From positions 8,149 through 72,148 of the forward strand of contig CAVPTA010000005.1 in the NCBI GenBank assembly GCA_963708645.1: a DNA stretch of 64,000 nucleotides, written 5' to 3'. This document shows, piece after piece, positions 24,162 to 33,533 of the stretch; position 1 is the stretch's first letter; each line of letters starts with the position of its first letter. The notes below the pieces were generated by a model that saw nothing but the letters and a program-made list of their open reading frames with translations, had not been told where the DNA came from and made no database searches. The stretch comes from RYN-133 sp963708645. GTDB taxonomy: Bacteria > Actinomycetota > Actinomycetes > Mycobacteriales > Jatrophihabitantaceae. Made by a program: the position numbers and the translations under genes.

Positions 24162-25547
24162 GTGAGTGAGGGCACGCGCAAGGTCGCGGTGGTGACCCTC
24201 GGATGTGCCCGTAACGAGGTTGACTCCGAGGAACTGGCGGCGACCCTCGGCGCGGGCGACTGGCAGATCACCGACGAGGACGACGCCGAGGTCGTCCTGA
24301 TCAACACCTGCGGGTTCGTCGACGCTGCCAAGAAGGATTCGATCGACACCGTCCTCGCGGCCAAGGACACCGGCAAGAAGGTTGTCGCCGTCGGTTGCCT
24401 GGCCGAGCGCTACGGCGACGAGCTGGCCAAGAACCTCCCCGAAGCCGACGCGGTGCTCGGGTTCGACAGCTATGCCGACATCGCGGCGCGCCTGGACGAC
24501 GTGGCGGCCGGACGCCGGATCGAGGCGCACGCGCCGCGCGATCGGCGCACGCTGTTGCCTGTCACGCCGGTACACCGGCCGTCCGCGTCGGCCGAGGTTG
24601 CCGTGCCCGGGCACGCCTGGCTGCCGGGTAAGCAGGTGCGCAAGCGCCTCGACGATTCGGCGCTGGCCTACCTGAAGATCGCGTCCGGCTGCGACCGGCG
24701 GTGCACGTTCTGCGCGATCCCGTCCTTCCGCGGGTCGTTCGTGTCGCGACCGCCGGCCGACATCCTGGCCGAGGCGCACTGGCTCGCCGGGCAGGGCGCG
24801 CGTGAGCTGGTGCTGGTCAGCGAGAACTCCACGTCCTACGGCAAGGACCTCGGTGACCTGCGCGCCCTCGAGAAGCTGCTGCCGCAACTCGGCGCGGTCG
24901 ACGGCATCGAACGCATCCGGGTGAGCTACCTGCAGCCGGCCGAGCTGCGACCGTCGCTGCTCGAAACGATCGCGACTACGCCTGGAGTGGCGCCGTACTT
25001 CGACCTGTCGTTCCAGCACGCTTCGCCGACTGTCCTCCGTCGGATGAAGCGGTTCGGCTCGACCGACGCGTTCCTCGACATCCTCGAGCGGGCGCGCGGA
25101 TTCGTTCCCGAGGCGGGCGCGCGGTCGAACGTCATCGTCGGGTTCCCGGGCGAGACCGACGACGACGTCGCCGAGCTCGAGAGGTTCCTGACCGCTGCCC
25201 GCCTCGACGTCGTCGGCGTGTTCGGCTATTCGGACGAGGACGGCACCGACGCCGAGAAGTTCGACGACAAGCTGCCCGAGGACGAGATCGCGGCGCGCGT
25301 CGAGCACATCACCGCGCTGGTCGACGAACTGATGAGCCAGCGCGCCGAGGACCGGGTCGGTGAAGCTGTCGACGTGCTCGTCGAGGACGCCGATGAATCG
25401 GTCGGACGCGCGATGCACCAGGGACCCGAGACCGATGGCATCACGCGGTTGACGGGCCCGGTCGAGCGAGGCACGTTCGTGTCGGCTGTCGTCGTCGACA
25501 GCGAGGGCGTCGACCTCGTTGCCGACGTCAAGGGTCCCGCATGGTGA
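24162..25547 (+). CDS. rimO: Ribosomal protein S12 methylthiotransferase RimO
   Basis: RimO adds a methylthio group to Asp88 of S12 by radical-SAM chemistry. Three cysteines of the N-terminal cluster are in VTLGCARNEVDSE, INTCGFVDAAKKDSID and VGCLAERYGDEL; the radical-SAM cluster is CDRRCTFCAIPSFRGSF, and the TRAM domain closes the protein. From GTG the product has 461 residues, normal. Contrast with miaB at 41211, its tRNA paralogue. pgsA follows five bases later. No frameshift is needed here. Confidence 0.95.
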   Translation: MSEGTRKVAVVTLGCARNEVDSEELAATLGAGDWQITDEDDAEVVLINTCGFVDAAKKDSIDTVLAAKDTGKKVVAVGCLAERYGDELAKNLPEADAVLGFDSYADIAARLDDVAAGRRIEAHAPRDRRTLLPVTPVHRPSASAEVAVPGHAWLPGKQVRKRLDDSALAYLKIASGCDRRCTFCAIPSFRGSFVSRPPADILAEAHWLAGQGARELVLVSENSTSYGKDLGDLRALEKLLPQLGAVDGIERIRVSYLQPAELRPSLLETIATTPGVAPYFDLSFQHASPTVLRRMKRFGSTDAFLDILERARGFVPEAGARSNVIVGFPGETDDDVAELERFLTAARLDVVGVFGYSDEDGTDAEKFDDKLPEDEIAARVEHITALVDELMSQRAEDRVGEAVDVLVEDADESVGRAMHQGPETDGITRLTGPVERGTFVSAVVVDSEGVDLVADVKGPAW

Positions 25548-25551
25548 TCGC

Positions 25552-26190
25552 GTGGTGAAGACACCCGCCCGGCTCGATCTCGAGGCCGACGAGCCGGATC
25601 CGATCTCGGCGGTGCCGAACGAGGTTTCCGCGTGGAACCTGCCCAACACGTTGACCGTGTTCCGGCTCGCGCTCGTCCCGGTGTTCCTGGTTGCCCTGTT
25701 CTGGGGGACCGGCCACCTCACCAGCTGGCGCATCGTCGCGTGGCTGATCTTCGGCATCGCGTCGATCACCGACCGCATCGACGGCGAACTGGCACGCAAG
25801 CGGAACTCGGTGACCGAGTTCGGCAAGCTGGCCGATCCGATCGCCGACAAGGCCCTGGTCGGCGCGGCGTTGATCGGCCTGTCGCTGCTGCACGACCTGC
25901 CGTGGTGGGTGACTGTCGTGATCCTCGTGCGCGAGGTCGGCGTGACGCTGTTGCGTTTCTGGGTCATCCGGCACGGCGTGCTGGCTGCCAGCCGAGGCGG
26001 CAAGCTCAAGACGCTGCTGCAGGCGGTCGCCATCGGACTGTTCGTGCTGCCCGAATGGGGCTGGCTGCGCGACGTCGCGTGGGTGGTCATGATCGCGGCG
26101 ATCATCGTCGCACTGGTCACCGGGTACGACTACGTCGGCCGGGCGCTGCGCCTGCGCCGGGGCTCGCTCGCAGCCCGCGCACAGGCCTGA
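25552..26190 (+). CDS. pgsA: CDP-diacylglycerol-glycerol-3-phosphate 3-phosphatidyltransferase
   Basis: A 212-residue CDP-alcohol phosphatidyltransferase. The metal-binding motif D-x2-DG-x2-AR-x8-G-x3-D-x3-D is visible as TDRIDGELARKRNSVTEFGK then LADPIADK. After NLPNTLTVFRLALVPVFLVAL there are about six hydrophobic helices. It makes phosphatidylglycerophosphate at the membrane. GTG is preferred, with a second GTG next to it. Position between rimO and clgR matches mycobacteria (pgsA3-clgR). Confidence 0.88.
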   Translation: MVKTPARLDLEADEPDPISAVPNEVSAWNLPNTLTVFRLALVPVFLVALFWGTGHLTSWRIVAWLIFGIASITDRIDGELARKRNSVTEFGKLADPIADKALVGAALIGLSLLHDLPWWVTVVILVREVGVTLLRFWVIRHGVLAASRGGKLKTLLQAVAIGLFVLPEWGWLRDVAWVVMIAAIIVALVTGYDYVGRALRLRRGSLAARAQA

Positions 26191-26228
26191 GCGGGAATCC
26201 GCGCCGCCCGCCGTCCGTTGAACAAGCG

Positions 26229-26246
26229 TGTTCGCCCACAGCGGAC
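26229..26246 (+). promoter_or_regulatory. ClgR box upstream of clgR
   Basis: TGTTCGCCCACAGCGGAC fits the corynebacterial ClgR site WNNWCGCYNANRGCGWWS at all but one position, 96 bases before clgR. ClgR activates clp protease genes and its own gene in other Actinobacteria, so autoregulation is likely. The consensus is quoted from memory. Confidence 0.65.
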
Positions 26247-26342
26247 ACCGCACGCAACCCGCTGGCGCAGTCGGGACCGGCCGGTACCGTGAACGACACG
26301 CAGCGTGGTGCAAGTGTGCTGAATGCTCAGGAGGTCGATGTC

Positions 26343-26717
26343 ATGCCAGTGCTTCGTCAAGTGGTCGGCGACACCCTCCGCGCGCTGCGTCTGCGCCAGC
26401 GCCGCACCCTGCGTGAGGTCTCGGCCAGCGCACGGGTGAGCCTCGGCTACCTGTCCGAGGTCGAGCGTGGCCAGAAAGAACCTTCGTCGGAGTTGCTCGC
26501 CGCCATTGCCGCAGCACTCGAAGTCGAACTGTCCGACCTGTTCGCCGAGGTCGCCTCGGTACTGCGCCGCGAAGAGAAGCTGGCATCGGTCGGCATCCTC
26601 GGCGGTGGCCGCCTGGCTGCCGTCCCGGGCGCCGGATCGGCGCGCATCACGCCCGCCCCGCCGGCCGACAGCGCCGGTGGCGTTGCGGTGCGGACGGTCT
26701 CGATCGCCGCTGCCTGA
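26343..26717 (+). CDS. clgR: Clp gene regulator ClgR (XRE family)
   Basis: A 124-residue regulator with the HTH in VGDTLRALRLRQRRTLREVS then ASARVSLGYLSEVERGQKEP, SELLAAIAAALEVELSDLF: the ClgR signature. The ATG has AGGAGG 10 bases upstream; an in-frame start 21 bases earlier is less likely. The C-terminus ends RTVSIAAA; in mycobacteria and Streptomyces the last two alanines target ClgR for ClpP degradation, and AA is present here. It sits downstream of pgsA, as in mycobacteria, with a ClgR box in its promoter. Confidence 0.9.
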   Translation: MPVLRQVVGDTLRALRLRQRRTLREVSASARVSLGYLSEVERGQKEPSSELLAAIAAALEVELSDLFAEVASVLRREEKLASVGILGGGRLAAVPGAGSARITPAPPADSAGGVAVRTVSIAAA

Positions 26718-26861
26718 GAGCTCTCCTCGTCACATCCGCAACATCCGTCACAGATCCCGGCGGGTCTGCGCGCGCCGCCACGAATGGCGTGCCTGCCGCG
26801 GCTAGCGTCCGAACCATGGCAACCGGTTCGCGGGGCCACGCTGCCGAGTCGAGGTGCGCAC

Positions 26862-27506
26862 ATGCCAGATCCACTGTTCGACACGCTGTTCCGATCCACC
26901 GCACGCCCTTCGGGGCCACCGCCGATCGCGTCGGCAGCGCCGGTCCGTGAGACCGGCACGCGCACCCGGGCGGGCAACGCGATGAACCGCACCCGCGCCG
27001 CGCTGCTGGACGGTGCACGCCGTGCCGTCGAGAGCAGCGGCACCAAGATCACGATGGCGCAGGTTGCCGCGGCCGCCGGGGTCGCCAAGGCGACGCTGTA
27101 CAACCACTTCCGCACCCGCGAGGCAGTGCTCGACGCGCTCGTGCTCGACGAGGTCGCGCGGCTGTCCGAGCGTGCTGCGGGGTTGCCGCTGGCCGACGCG
27201 CTCGCCACGACTGCCGCGGCTGTGTCTGACAGCCCGCTGTTGCGCACCCTGGCTCGCGTCGAGCCGGCCACCGTTGCCACCCTCGGGCGCATCGACCGCA
27301 CCGCGACCGGCTGGCAGCGCGCTCGCACGGCGGTCGACGCAGCGCTGGCCGCTGACGGACGAGGCGGCGCCGACTTCGTGTTGCGCTGGCTCGCGTCGTT
27401 CGTACTGAGTCCGGCCCGGCCGGCAGGCATCGCAGCCGATCTGGCAGTGCTCGTCGCGGCACTGCCCGACGTTCCGGCAACAGCCGAGGTCGCCGCCTCA
27501 GCCTGA
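26862..27506 (+). CDS. TetR-family transcriptional regulator
   Basis: A 214-residue regulator with a long disordered N-terminus (MPDPLFDTLFRSTARPSGPP) before the HTH: NRTRAALLDGARRAVESSG, ITMAQVAAAAGVAKATLYNH, FRTREAVLDALV. The C-terminal ligand domain is Ala/Leu-rich without an identifiable ligand. It is single and convergent with nei2, overlapping its 3' end by nine bases. No operator is obvious upstream. Confidence 0.8.
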   Translation: MPDPLFDTLFRSTARPSGPPPIASAAPVRETGTRTRAGNAMNRTRAALLDGARRAVESSGTKITMAQVAAAAGVAKATLYNHFRTREAVLDALVLDEVARLSERAAGLPLADALATTAAAVSDSPLLRTLARVEPATVATLGRIDRTATGWQRARTAVDAALAADGRGGADFVLRWLASFVLSPARPAGIAADLAVLVAALPDVPATAEVAASA

Positions 27507-28295
27507 GGTCACGCCCGGCTGGCAGCGGGGGCACCAGTAGGCCGGCCGCTGGTAGGGCGGGGCGCCTTGCTGTGCAAGCGAGATCGGCGTGCGACACCGC
27601 AGGCACGGCTCGCCGCCGCGTCCGTAGACCCAATGCTCCTGGCCGCGCCCGGAGCGGCCGGTGGTCGATTGCTCGGGATGGTCGCGGTTGGCCCGCAGAA
27701 ATCGGTGCGCGGTTTCGACGACCGATTCGAGGTTCGTGACGGCGCCGGTGGGCGTCCAGGGATTCACCCGTGTCGCGAACAGGGCTTCGCACTTGTACAT
27801 GTTGCCGATCCCCGCGAGGTTGCGCTGGTCGAGCAGCGCCTCGCCGATCGCCACGTCCGGCGCTTGACCGAGGTTGGCCAGCGCCGCCTCGAGATCCCAG
27901 TCGGGGCCGAGCAGATCGGGGCCGAGATGGCCCACGAGCTCGTGCTCACGTGCAGTCTGGATCAGGCGCAGATCGTGGATGCGGTAGCCGGTCGCCAGCC
28001 ACTCGTTGTTGCCGAGCAGCACGCGGATCATGTGGTCCGGATGCCGTCGCGCCCGCACGCCTGCGCGGGTGAGTTGCCACGTCCCGTCCATGCGCAGGTG
28101 GCTGTGCAACGTCAGACCCGACTCGAAGCGGGTCAGCACGTGCTTGCCCCGCGCGATCACCGCTTGGACCGTTTCACCGGTGAGTTCGGACGTGGCGAGC
28201 TGCGGCACCCGCAATTGCGCAACGGTGAGTGCTCGGCCGGACAGCGCAGCATCGAGGCGATGCGCGGTGAGCCAGACGGTGTCGCCCTCAGGCAT
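27498..28295 (-). CDS. nei2: Endonuclease VIII-like DNA glycosylase Nei2
   Basis: Starts MPEGDTVWLTAHRLDAALSG, with the catalytic N-terminal Pro2 and Glu3 after Met removal, and has the H2TH region DQRNLAGIGNMYKCEALFAT and a zinc finger with CLRCRTPISLAQQG and CPRCQ. These features give a Fpg/Nei enzyme of the actinobacterial Nei2 type, which removes oxidised pyrimidines and cleaves the abasic site. It has 265 residues, normal length. lhr follows 14 bases downstream on the same strand and may be co-transcribed; both enzymes repair DNA. Confidence 0.9.
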   Translation of the reverse strand: MPEGDTVWLTAHRLDAALSGRALTVAQLRVPQLATSELTGETVQAVIARGKHVLTRFESGLTLHSHLRMDGTWQLTRAGVRARRHPDHMIRVLLGNNEWLATGYRIHDLRLIQTAREHELVGHLGPDLLGPDWDLEAALANLGQAPDVAIGEALLDQRNLAGIGNMYKCEALFATRVNPWTPTGAVTNLESVVETAHRFLRANRDHPEQSTTGRSGRGQEHWVYGRGGEPCLRCRTPISLAQQGAPPYQRPAYWCPRCQPGVTSG

Positions 28296-28309
28296 GAGTC
28301 ACGGCGGGG

Positions 28310-31300
28310 TCAGCCCCGCAGCCGCAGCCCGCGCGGCGTCGGCCGGAAACCCGCCGAGGCCAACGCCTCGCCCAGCGGTGAGGCCACGATCGGCACACCG
28401 TCGGCACGTTCGACCGCCAGCTTGCCGAGCGCGCCGTCACGCACCGCGAGCGCAAGGGCGTCGGCCGCCGGCTGCAGGACGGCGGGGTCGTCGGTGAACG
28501 AGAGCAGGCTGCGGCCGCCGCGCTCGACGTAGAGCACGCACACACCGTCGAGCAGGACGACCAGTGCGCCTGCCTTGCGGGCCGGCTGATGACCGCGCCC
28601 GCCGCCCTCGGGTGCAGGCGCGACCGGCCAGGGCAGCGCCGCGCCGAACGGGTTCGCGGGATCGGTCGCGGCGAGGACGAGCGCGGGCGCTGCTTCACGC
28701 ACGTCGCCCGGGCGGGCCTGCCCGCGCAACCGGTCGACGGCACCGGGCAGTGCGAACTGCGCAGCGCCGAGACCGTCGACGAAGTAGCCGCGGCGAGCGC
28801 GGCCCGATTCTTCGGCGGCTTTGAGCACGGGATAGACGCCGGCGAAACCGCCGCTGATGCGTTCGGCGGCCACCGATCCGCGCGTGACCAGCCCGTAGCG
28901 GTCGAGCAGCGTGTCGGCCGCTGCGAGCGCGCGTCGGGTCGGATCGCCGTCGCGGGCCGGAAGTGCCGACCAGCGCCCGGACATCGTGTACGGCACGCCG
29001 CTGCGTGACGCCGAGGTGGTCGGGATGCCGGCGAGGCCGCCGTAGCGGCCGTACCGGGTGCGCGGTGCGCGTGGACGGCGCGCGTGAGCGGTGCGGGCCG
29101 AGCCGTCCAGGCGCGCCCGCAGTGGAGCGAGCGTGTCGTTGGTGAGCGCGCCCGCCCAGATCAGCTCCCACACTGCGGCGCTGACGTCGTCATCGGAGAC
29201 ATCGCCGGTGCGATCGGCGAGCGCGCGGAAGAACATCGCCGAGCCGGGTTCGAGTGCGCCGAGCAGGCTCGCAGCCACGCCGTCGACGGATTCGAGCGGC
29301 GGAAGCAGCAGAGGGGCGACCTCGGCGGGTGCCAGCGCAACCCAGCCGTCGTTCCCGGCCAGTGCGCCGGCGCCGGTCCAGACGACCTCGCCGGCCAGGG
29401 TCAGCTCGTCGAGCATCGTCGGTGCGTAGTCGGCAACGCGGGCGGGCAGAATCAGCGACTCGAGCGCGCTCGCCGGCACCGGGACGCCGGCCAGCTGCTC
29501 GACGGCGCGCAGCACCCCGTCGACGCCGCGCGCCGACCGTGATCCGACGCCCTGCCACGACGGGATGAACCGGGCCAGCGCGTCCGGCGGCACCGGCTCG
29601 ACCTCCTTGCGTAGCGCTGCGAGCGAGCGCCGGCGCACCATGCGCAACACCTCGGCGTCGCACCACTCGGTACCGACACCGTCCGGCCTGAATTCGCCCT
29701 GGATGACCCGGCCGGCGGTGGCCAGCCGGGCGAGAGCGGTCGCAACTACTGCGACACCGAGGCCGAGCCGCGCGGCCACATCGGCGGGATGGAACGGGCC
29801 GTGTGTGCGGGCGAACCGCGAGACCAGGTCGCCGAGGGGATCCTTGACCGGCTCGGTGAACGCCTCGGGCACCCCGACCGGAACCGCTGCGCCGAGGGCG
29901 TCGCGCACGCGCCCCGCGTCTTCGATCGCCAGCCAGCGCTGCTCGCCGGCGATGCGGACCCGGATGGCCCGGCGCGACTCTTCCAGCATGGCGAGGTCGG
30001 CCGCGGTCGCTCCGCGAGCGATCGCTTCGTCGGTCGTCAGGTCGCCGACCGCTCGGAGCAGGTCGTGGACGCCGTCGGGACCGTTGGCATGCCGGTCCGG
30101 AGCGAGCCGAGCGACCTCTCGCTCGACTTCGGCCAGCGCCTCGGCGTCGAGCAGTTCGCGCAGTTCGGTTGCGCCGAGCAGTTCGGCGAGCATTGCCGAG
30201 TCGAGCGACAAGGCCTGTGCGCGGCGTTCGGCCAGCGGTGCGTCGCCCTCGTAGAGGAACATGCCGACGTAGCCGAACAGCAACGATCGGGCGAACGGCG
30301 ACGCGCTCGGTGTCTCGACCTCGACGAGCTTGACGCGCCGCGACGACAGATCGCGCATCAGGCCGACAAGACCCGGAACGTCGTAGACGTCCTGCAGGCA
30401 TTCACGCATCGCCTCGAGGACGACGGGGAACTCGCCGAATTCGGATGCGACCTGCAGCAGTTGGTTCGCGCGCTGGCGCTGCTGCCACAACGGGGTGCGC
30501 CTGCGGGGATCGCGGCGGGGCAACAGCAGCGATCGGGCGGCGCACTCGCGAAAGCGCGAGGCGAACAGGGCGGACCCGCCGAGTTCGGACGTGATCATCG
30601 CCTCGAGCTCGTCGGCCTCGAATATCGCGAGGTCGGCGCCGGGCACCTCGCCGTCGGTGTCGGGCAGACGCAGCACGATGCCGTCGTCGGAGTGCATCGA
30701 CGACACGTCGAGCCCGAACCGCTCGCGCAGGCGGGCTCCGATTGCGAGTGCCCACGGCGCGTTGACCGGGGCGCCGAACGGCGAGTGCACGACCAGGCGC
30801 CAGTCGCCGAGCTCGTCGCGGAATCGCTCGACGAGCACCGTGCGGTCGTCGGGCAGGTGGCGGGTGGCTTCGCGCTGTTCGGTGAGGTAGGCGATCAGGT
30901 TGTCGGCGCCCCACTCGTCCAGGCCGGCACGCTGTGCTCTCGCGCGGGCTTCGGACGGTTCGGCCTCGGCGACCTCGCGCAGGAACGCGCCGAGCGCGCG
31001 GCCGAGTTCGACGGGACGTCCGGGGGAGTCACCCTTCCAGAACGGCATGCGGCCGATCTGCCCGGGCGCGGGCGTGACGAGCACGCGGTCGTGGGTGATG
31101 TCCTCGATGCGCCAGGACGAGGAGCCGAGCAGGAACACGTCGCCGACGCGCGATTCGTAGACCATCTCTTCGTCGAGTTCGCCGACGCGGCGGCCGGGCC
31201 CCTCGCCGCCGGCAAGAAAAACGCCGAACAGTCCGCGATCGGGGATCGTGCCGCCGCTGGTGACGGCCAGTCGTTGGGCTCCGCGACGGGCAGTGAGCTC

Positions 31301-32839
31301 GCCGGTGACCCGGTCCCAGACCAGGCGGGGACGAAGCTCGGCGAACGCGTCGGACGGGTAGCGGCCGGCGAGCATGTCGAGCGTGGCCTCGAGCGCTGAG
31401 CGCGGCAGGCCGGCGAACGGTGCTGCTCGGTGCACCAATGCCTCGACGTCGTCGATGTTCGCCGGTTCGAGCGCGACCATGGCCACGATCTGCTGCGCGA
31501 GCACGTCGAGCGGGTTGCGCGGGTAGCGCATCGACTCGATCGCGCCCGCGCGCATGCGCTCGGCGACCACGGCGCATTCGAGCAGGTCGCCGCGGAACTT
31601 CGGGAAGATCACGCCCCGGCTGACCGCACCGACCTGGTGCCCGGCCCGTCCGACGCGCTGCAGCCCGGACGCGACCGACGGCGGCGACTCGACCTGCACC
31701 ACGAGATCGACCGCGCCCATGTCGATGCCGAGTTCGAGGCTCGACGTCGCGACCACCGCGGGTAGGCGCCCGGCCTTCAGGTCCTCCTCGACCAGGCTGC
31801 GTTGCTCGCGCGACACCGACCCGTGATGTGCCCGCGCGATCACGACCTGCTCGGCAGGCGCTCCTGCGCCACTTTGCGCCATCACCTGCGCCGGAGGTGC
31901 GTCGTCGAGACGTCGCATGCCGGCGCGTTCGGACGCCAGTTCGTTCAGGCGGGCCGTGAGACGTTCGGCCAGGCGTCGCGAGTTGGCGAACACGATCGTC
32001 GAGCGGTGCTGCTCGACCAGATCGAGCACGCGCTCTTCGACGTGCGGCCAGATGCTCGCGCGATTGCCGGCACCCGCAGCCGGGCCGGAGAGGTCTTCGG
32101 TGAGCTCGCCGAGATTGCTCATGTCCTCGATCGGGACGACGACCTCGAGCTCGAACGTCTTGTCGATCGGGGGTTGCACGACCGTCACCGGACGTCCGCC
32201 GGCGAGGAAGGTGGCCACCTCGTCGACCGGACGCACGGTCGCGGACAGTCCGATGCGCTGTGCGGGCTGGTCGAGCAGGGCATCGAGCCGCTCGAGGGTG
32301 AGCGCGAGGTGCGAGCCACGCTTGGTCGAGCAAACGGCGTGGACCTCGTCGATGATCACCGTGTCGACACCGCGCAACGATTCACGCGCAGCCGAGGTCA
32401 GCAGCAGGAACAGCGACTCGGGTGTGGTGATCAGGATGTCGGCGGGCGTACGGGCGAAGGCCCGCCGCTCGTCGGCCGGAGTGTCGCCCGAGCGCATCGC
32501 GACGGTGACATCGGGTTCAGGCAGGTGCAGCCGCGCGGCCGCCTGACGGATGCCGGCCAGCGGCGAGCGCAGGTTGCGCTCGACGTCGACCGCCAGCGCC
32601 TTGAGCGGGCTGACGTAGAGCACCCGACACCGACGCTTCGGGTCGTCGGGAAGGGGTAATGCTGCGAGCCGGTCGAGTGCCGACAAGAACGCGGCGAGCG
32701 TCTTCCCGCTGCCGGTCGGGGCGACGACGAGCGTGTGCTCGCCGCGCGCGATCGCATCCCACGCCCCGTCCTGGGCCGGCGTGGGCGCGTCGAAGGCGCC
32801 CTCGAGCCAGGCCTGGGTGGCCGGGGAGAACCGCGTCAT
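28310..32839 (-). CDS. lhr: Large helicase-related protein Lhr (DEAD/DEAH helicase)
   Basis: A 1509-residue single frame, the longest in the window and without any frameshift. N-terminal helicase core: the PTPAQ Q-motif (APTPAQDGAWDAI), Walker A VVAPTGSGKTLAA, DEVH box VIIDEVHAVCSTKRG and LSATVRP (motif III), then motifs V-VI in ATSSLELGIDMGAVDLVVQV and QRVGRAGHQVG. The unusual Lhr winged-helix and C-terminal extensions (about 900 residues) follow, as in mycobacterial Lhr, a 3'-5' RNA:DNA helicase induced by DNA damage. nei2 is 14 bases downstream. The gene shows no sign of decay. Confidence 0.95.
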   Translation of the reverse strand: MTRFSPATQAWLEGAFDAPTPAQDGAWDAIARGEHTLVVAPTGSGKTLAAFLSALDRLAALPLPDDPKRRCRVLYVSPLKALAVDVERNLRSPLAGIRQAAARLHLPEPDVTVAMRSGDTPADERRAFARTPADILITTPESLFLLLTSAARESLRGVDTVIIDEVHAVCSTKRGSHLALTLERLDALLDQPAQRIGLSATVRPVDEVATFLAGGRPVTVVQPPIDKTFELEVVVPIEDMSNLGELTEDLSGPAAGAGNRASIWPHVEERVLDLVEQHRSTIVFANSRRLAERLTARLNELASERAGMRRLDDAPPAQVMAQSGAGAPAEQVVIARAHHGSVSREQRSLVEEDLKAGRLPAVVATSSLELGIDMGAVDLVVQVESPPSVASGLQRVGRAGHQVGAVSRGVIFPKFRGDLLECAVVAERMRAGAIESMRYPRNPLDVLAQQIVAMVALEPANIDDVEALVHRAAPFAGLPRSALEATLDMLAGRYPSDAFAELRPRLVWDRVTGELTARRGAQRLAVTSGGTIPDRGLFGVFLAGGEGPGRRVGELDEEMVYESRVGDVFLLGSSSWRIEDITHDRVLVTPAPGQIGRMPFWKGDSPGRPVELGRALGAFLREVAEAEPSEARARAQRAGLDEWGADNLIAYLTEQREATRHLPDDRTVLVERFRDELGDWRLVVHSPFGAPVNAPWALAIGARLRERFGLDVSSMHSDDGIVLRLPDTDGEVPGADLAIFEADELEAMITSELGGSALFASRFRECAARSLLLPRRDPRRRTPLWQQRQRANQLLQVASEFGEFPVVLEAMRECLQDVYDVPGLVGLMRDLSSRRVKLVEVETPSASPFARSLLFGYVGMFLYEGDAPLAERRAQALSLDSAMLAELLGATELRELLDAEALAEVEREVARLAPDRHANGPDGVHDLLRAVGDLTTDEAIARGATAADLAMLEESRRAIRVRIAGEQRWLAIEDAGRVRDALGAAVPVGVPEAFTEPVKDPLGDLVSRFARTHGPFHPADVAARLGLGVAVVATALARLATAGRVIQGEFRPDGVGTEWCDAEVLRMVRRRSLAALRKEVEPVPPDALARFIPSWQGVGSRSARGVDGVLRAVEQLAGVPVPASALESLILPARVADYAPTMLDELTLAGEVVWTGAGALAGNDGWVALAPAEVAPLLLPPLESVDGVAASLLGALEPGSAMFFRALADRTGDVSDDDVSAAVWELIWAGALTNDTLAPLRARLDGSARTAHARRPRAPRTRYGRYGGLAGIPTTSASRSGVPYTMSGRWSALPARDGDPTRRALAAADTLLDRYGLVTRGSVAAERISGGFAGVYPVLKAAEESGRARRGYFVDGLGAAQFALPGAVDRLRGQARPGDVREAAPALVLAATDPANPFGAALPWPVAPAPEGGGRGHQPARKAGALVVLLDGVCVLYVERGGRSLLSFTDDPAVLQPAADALALAVRDGALGKLAVERADGVPIVASPLGEALASAGFRPTPRGLRLRG

Positions 32840-32864
32840 ACGTCCCAGTCTGCCGCGCGGCTCC

Positions 32865-32876
32865 GACAGTGGTCAG
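32865..32876. repeat. Second copy of the GACAGTGGTCAG element
   Basis: GACAGTGGTCAG at the 3' end of the acetyltransferase gene repeats the element at 21761. The gene's stop codon TGA lies inside it on the minus strand, as the ftsK stop lies inside the first cluster. It could be a shared terminator component. Confidence 0.4.
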
Positions 32877-33490
32877 CCGGCGGCGAGGCGGGCGGTCAGG
32901 CGATCACGCACGGCCGGCCAGTCGTCGTCGGTCATCGAGTACTGGACGGTGTCACGCCACGTCCCGTCGCGGCGCAGCCGGTGCTTGCGCAGCACACCTT
33001 CGTGGGTGGCGCCAAGCCGGGCGATTGCCGCCTGCGATCGCTCGTTGTAGATGTCGGTGTGCCAGACCACGCGCACGCAGCCGAGTTCGTCGAAGGCGTA
33101 GCGCAGCAACAACAGCTTCGACTCGGTGTTGTGGCCGGTGCGCCACCACGGGCGTCCGAGCCAGGTGAACCCGATCGCGAGGGTGCGCAGCGCCGGTGAC
33201 ACGTCGTAGAGCGACGTCGACCCGATCAGCGCGCCGCTGGCCACGTCGAACTGGGCGTAAGCGAACCGCGTGCCGTGCGCGCGTGCGGACAGGGCGCGCG
33301 CAATCTGTCCCGCTGCATCCTCGACGGTGGCGGGCGGCCATTCGGTCAGCCAGCGAAAGACCTGCTCGGCATCCTCGGGTGTGCCGGCTGCGTCGAGATA
33401 CGCGCGAGCGTGCTCGGCGGTCATCGGCTCGAGGCGGATCAACCGGCCGGTGTGGACGGGCAGCGAATACCAGTCGTCGGGCGTGGTCAC
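32873..33490 (-). CDS. GNAT family N-acetyltransferase (RimJ/RimL type)
   Basis: From GTG, VTTPDDWYSLPVHTGRLIRL then EPMTAEHARAYLDAAG and FGFTWLGRPWWRTGHNTESKLLLL; the motif WRTGHNTESKLL and the final GTWRDTVQYSMTDDDWP match RimJ/RimL protein N-acetyltransferases that modify N-termini of ribosomal proteins. Length 205 residues, normal. It lies downstream of the GlxA-type gene, with the start of lhr nearby. Confidence 0.82.
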   Translation of the reverse strand: MTTPDDWYSLPVHTGRLIRLEPMTAEHARAYLDAAGTPEDAEQVFRWLTEWPPATVEDAAGQIARALSARAHGTRFAYAQFDVASGALIGSTSLYDVSPALRTLAIGFTWLGRPWWRTGHNTESKLLLLRYAFDELGCVRVVWHTDIYNERSQAAIARLGATHEGVLRKHRLRRDGTWRDTVQYSMTDDDWPAVRDRLTARLAAG

Positions 33491-33533
33491 GTCCGCGATC
33501 TTTGCAGCAAGTAACGGCGGACGGACGGGCCGA

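Noticed and set aside
28310..32839. Long plus-strand open frames antisense to lhr
   Set aside because: The minus strand gives an unbroken helicase with all motifs; plus-strand frames have no family signature and mirror the codon bias.
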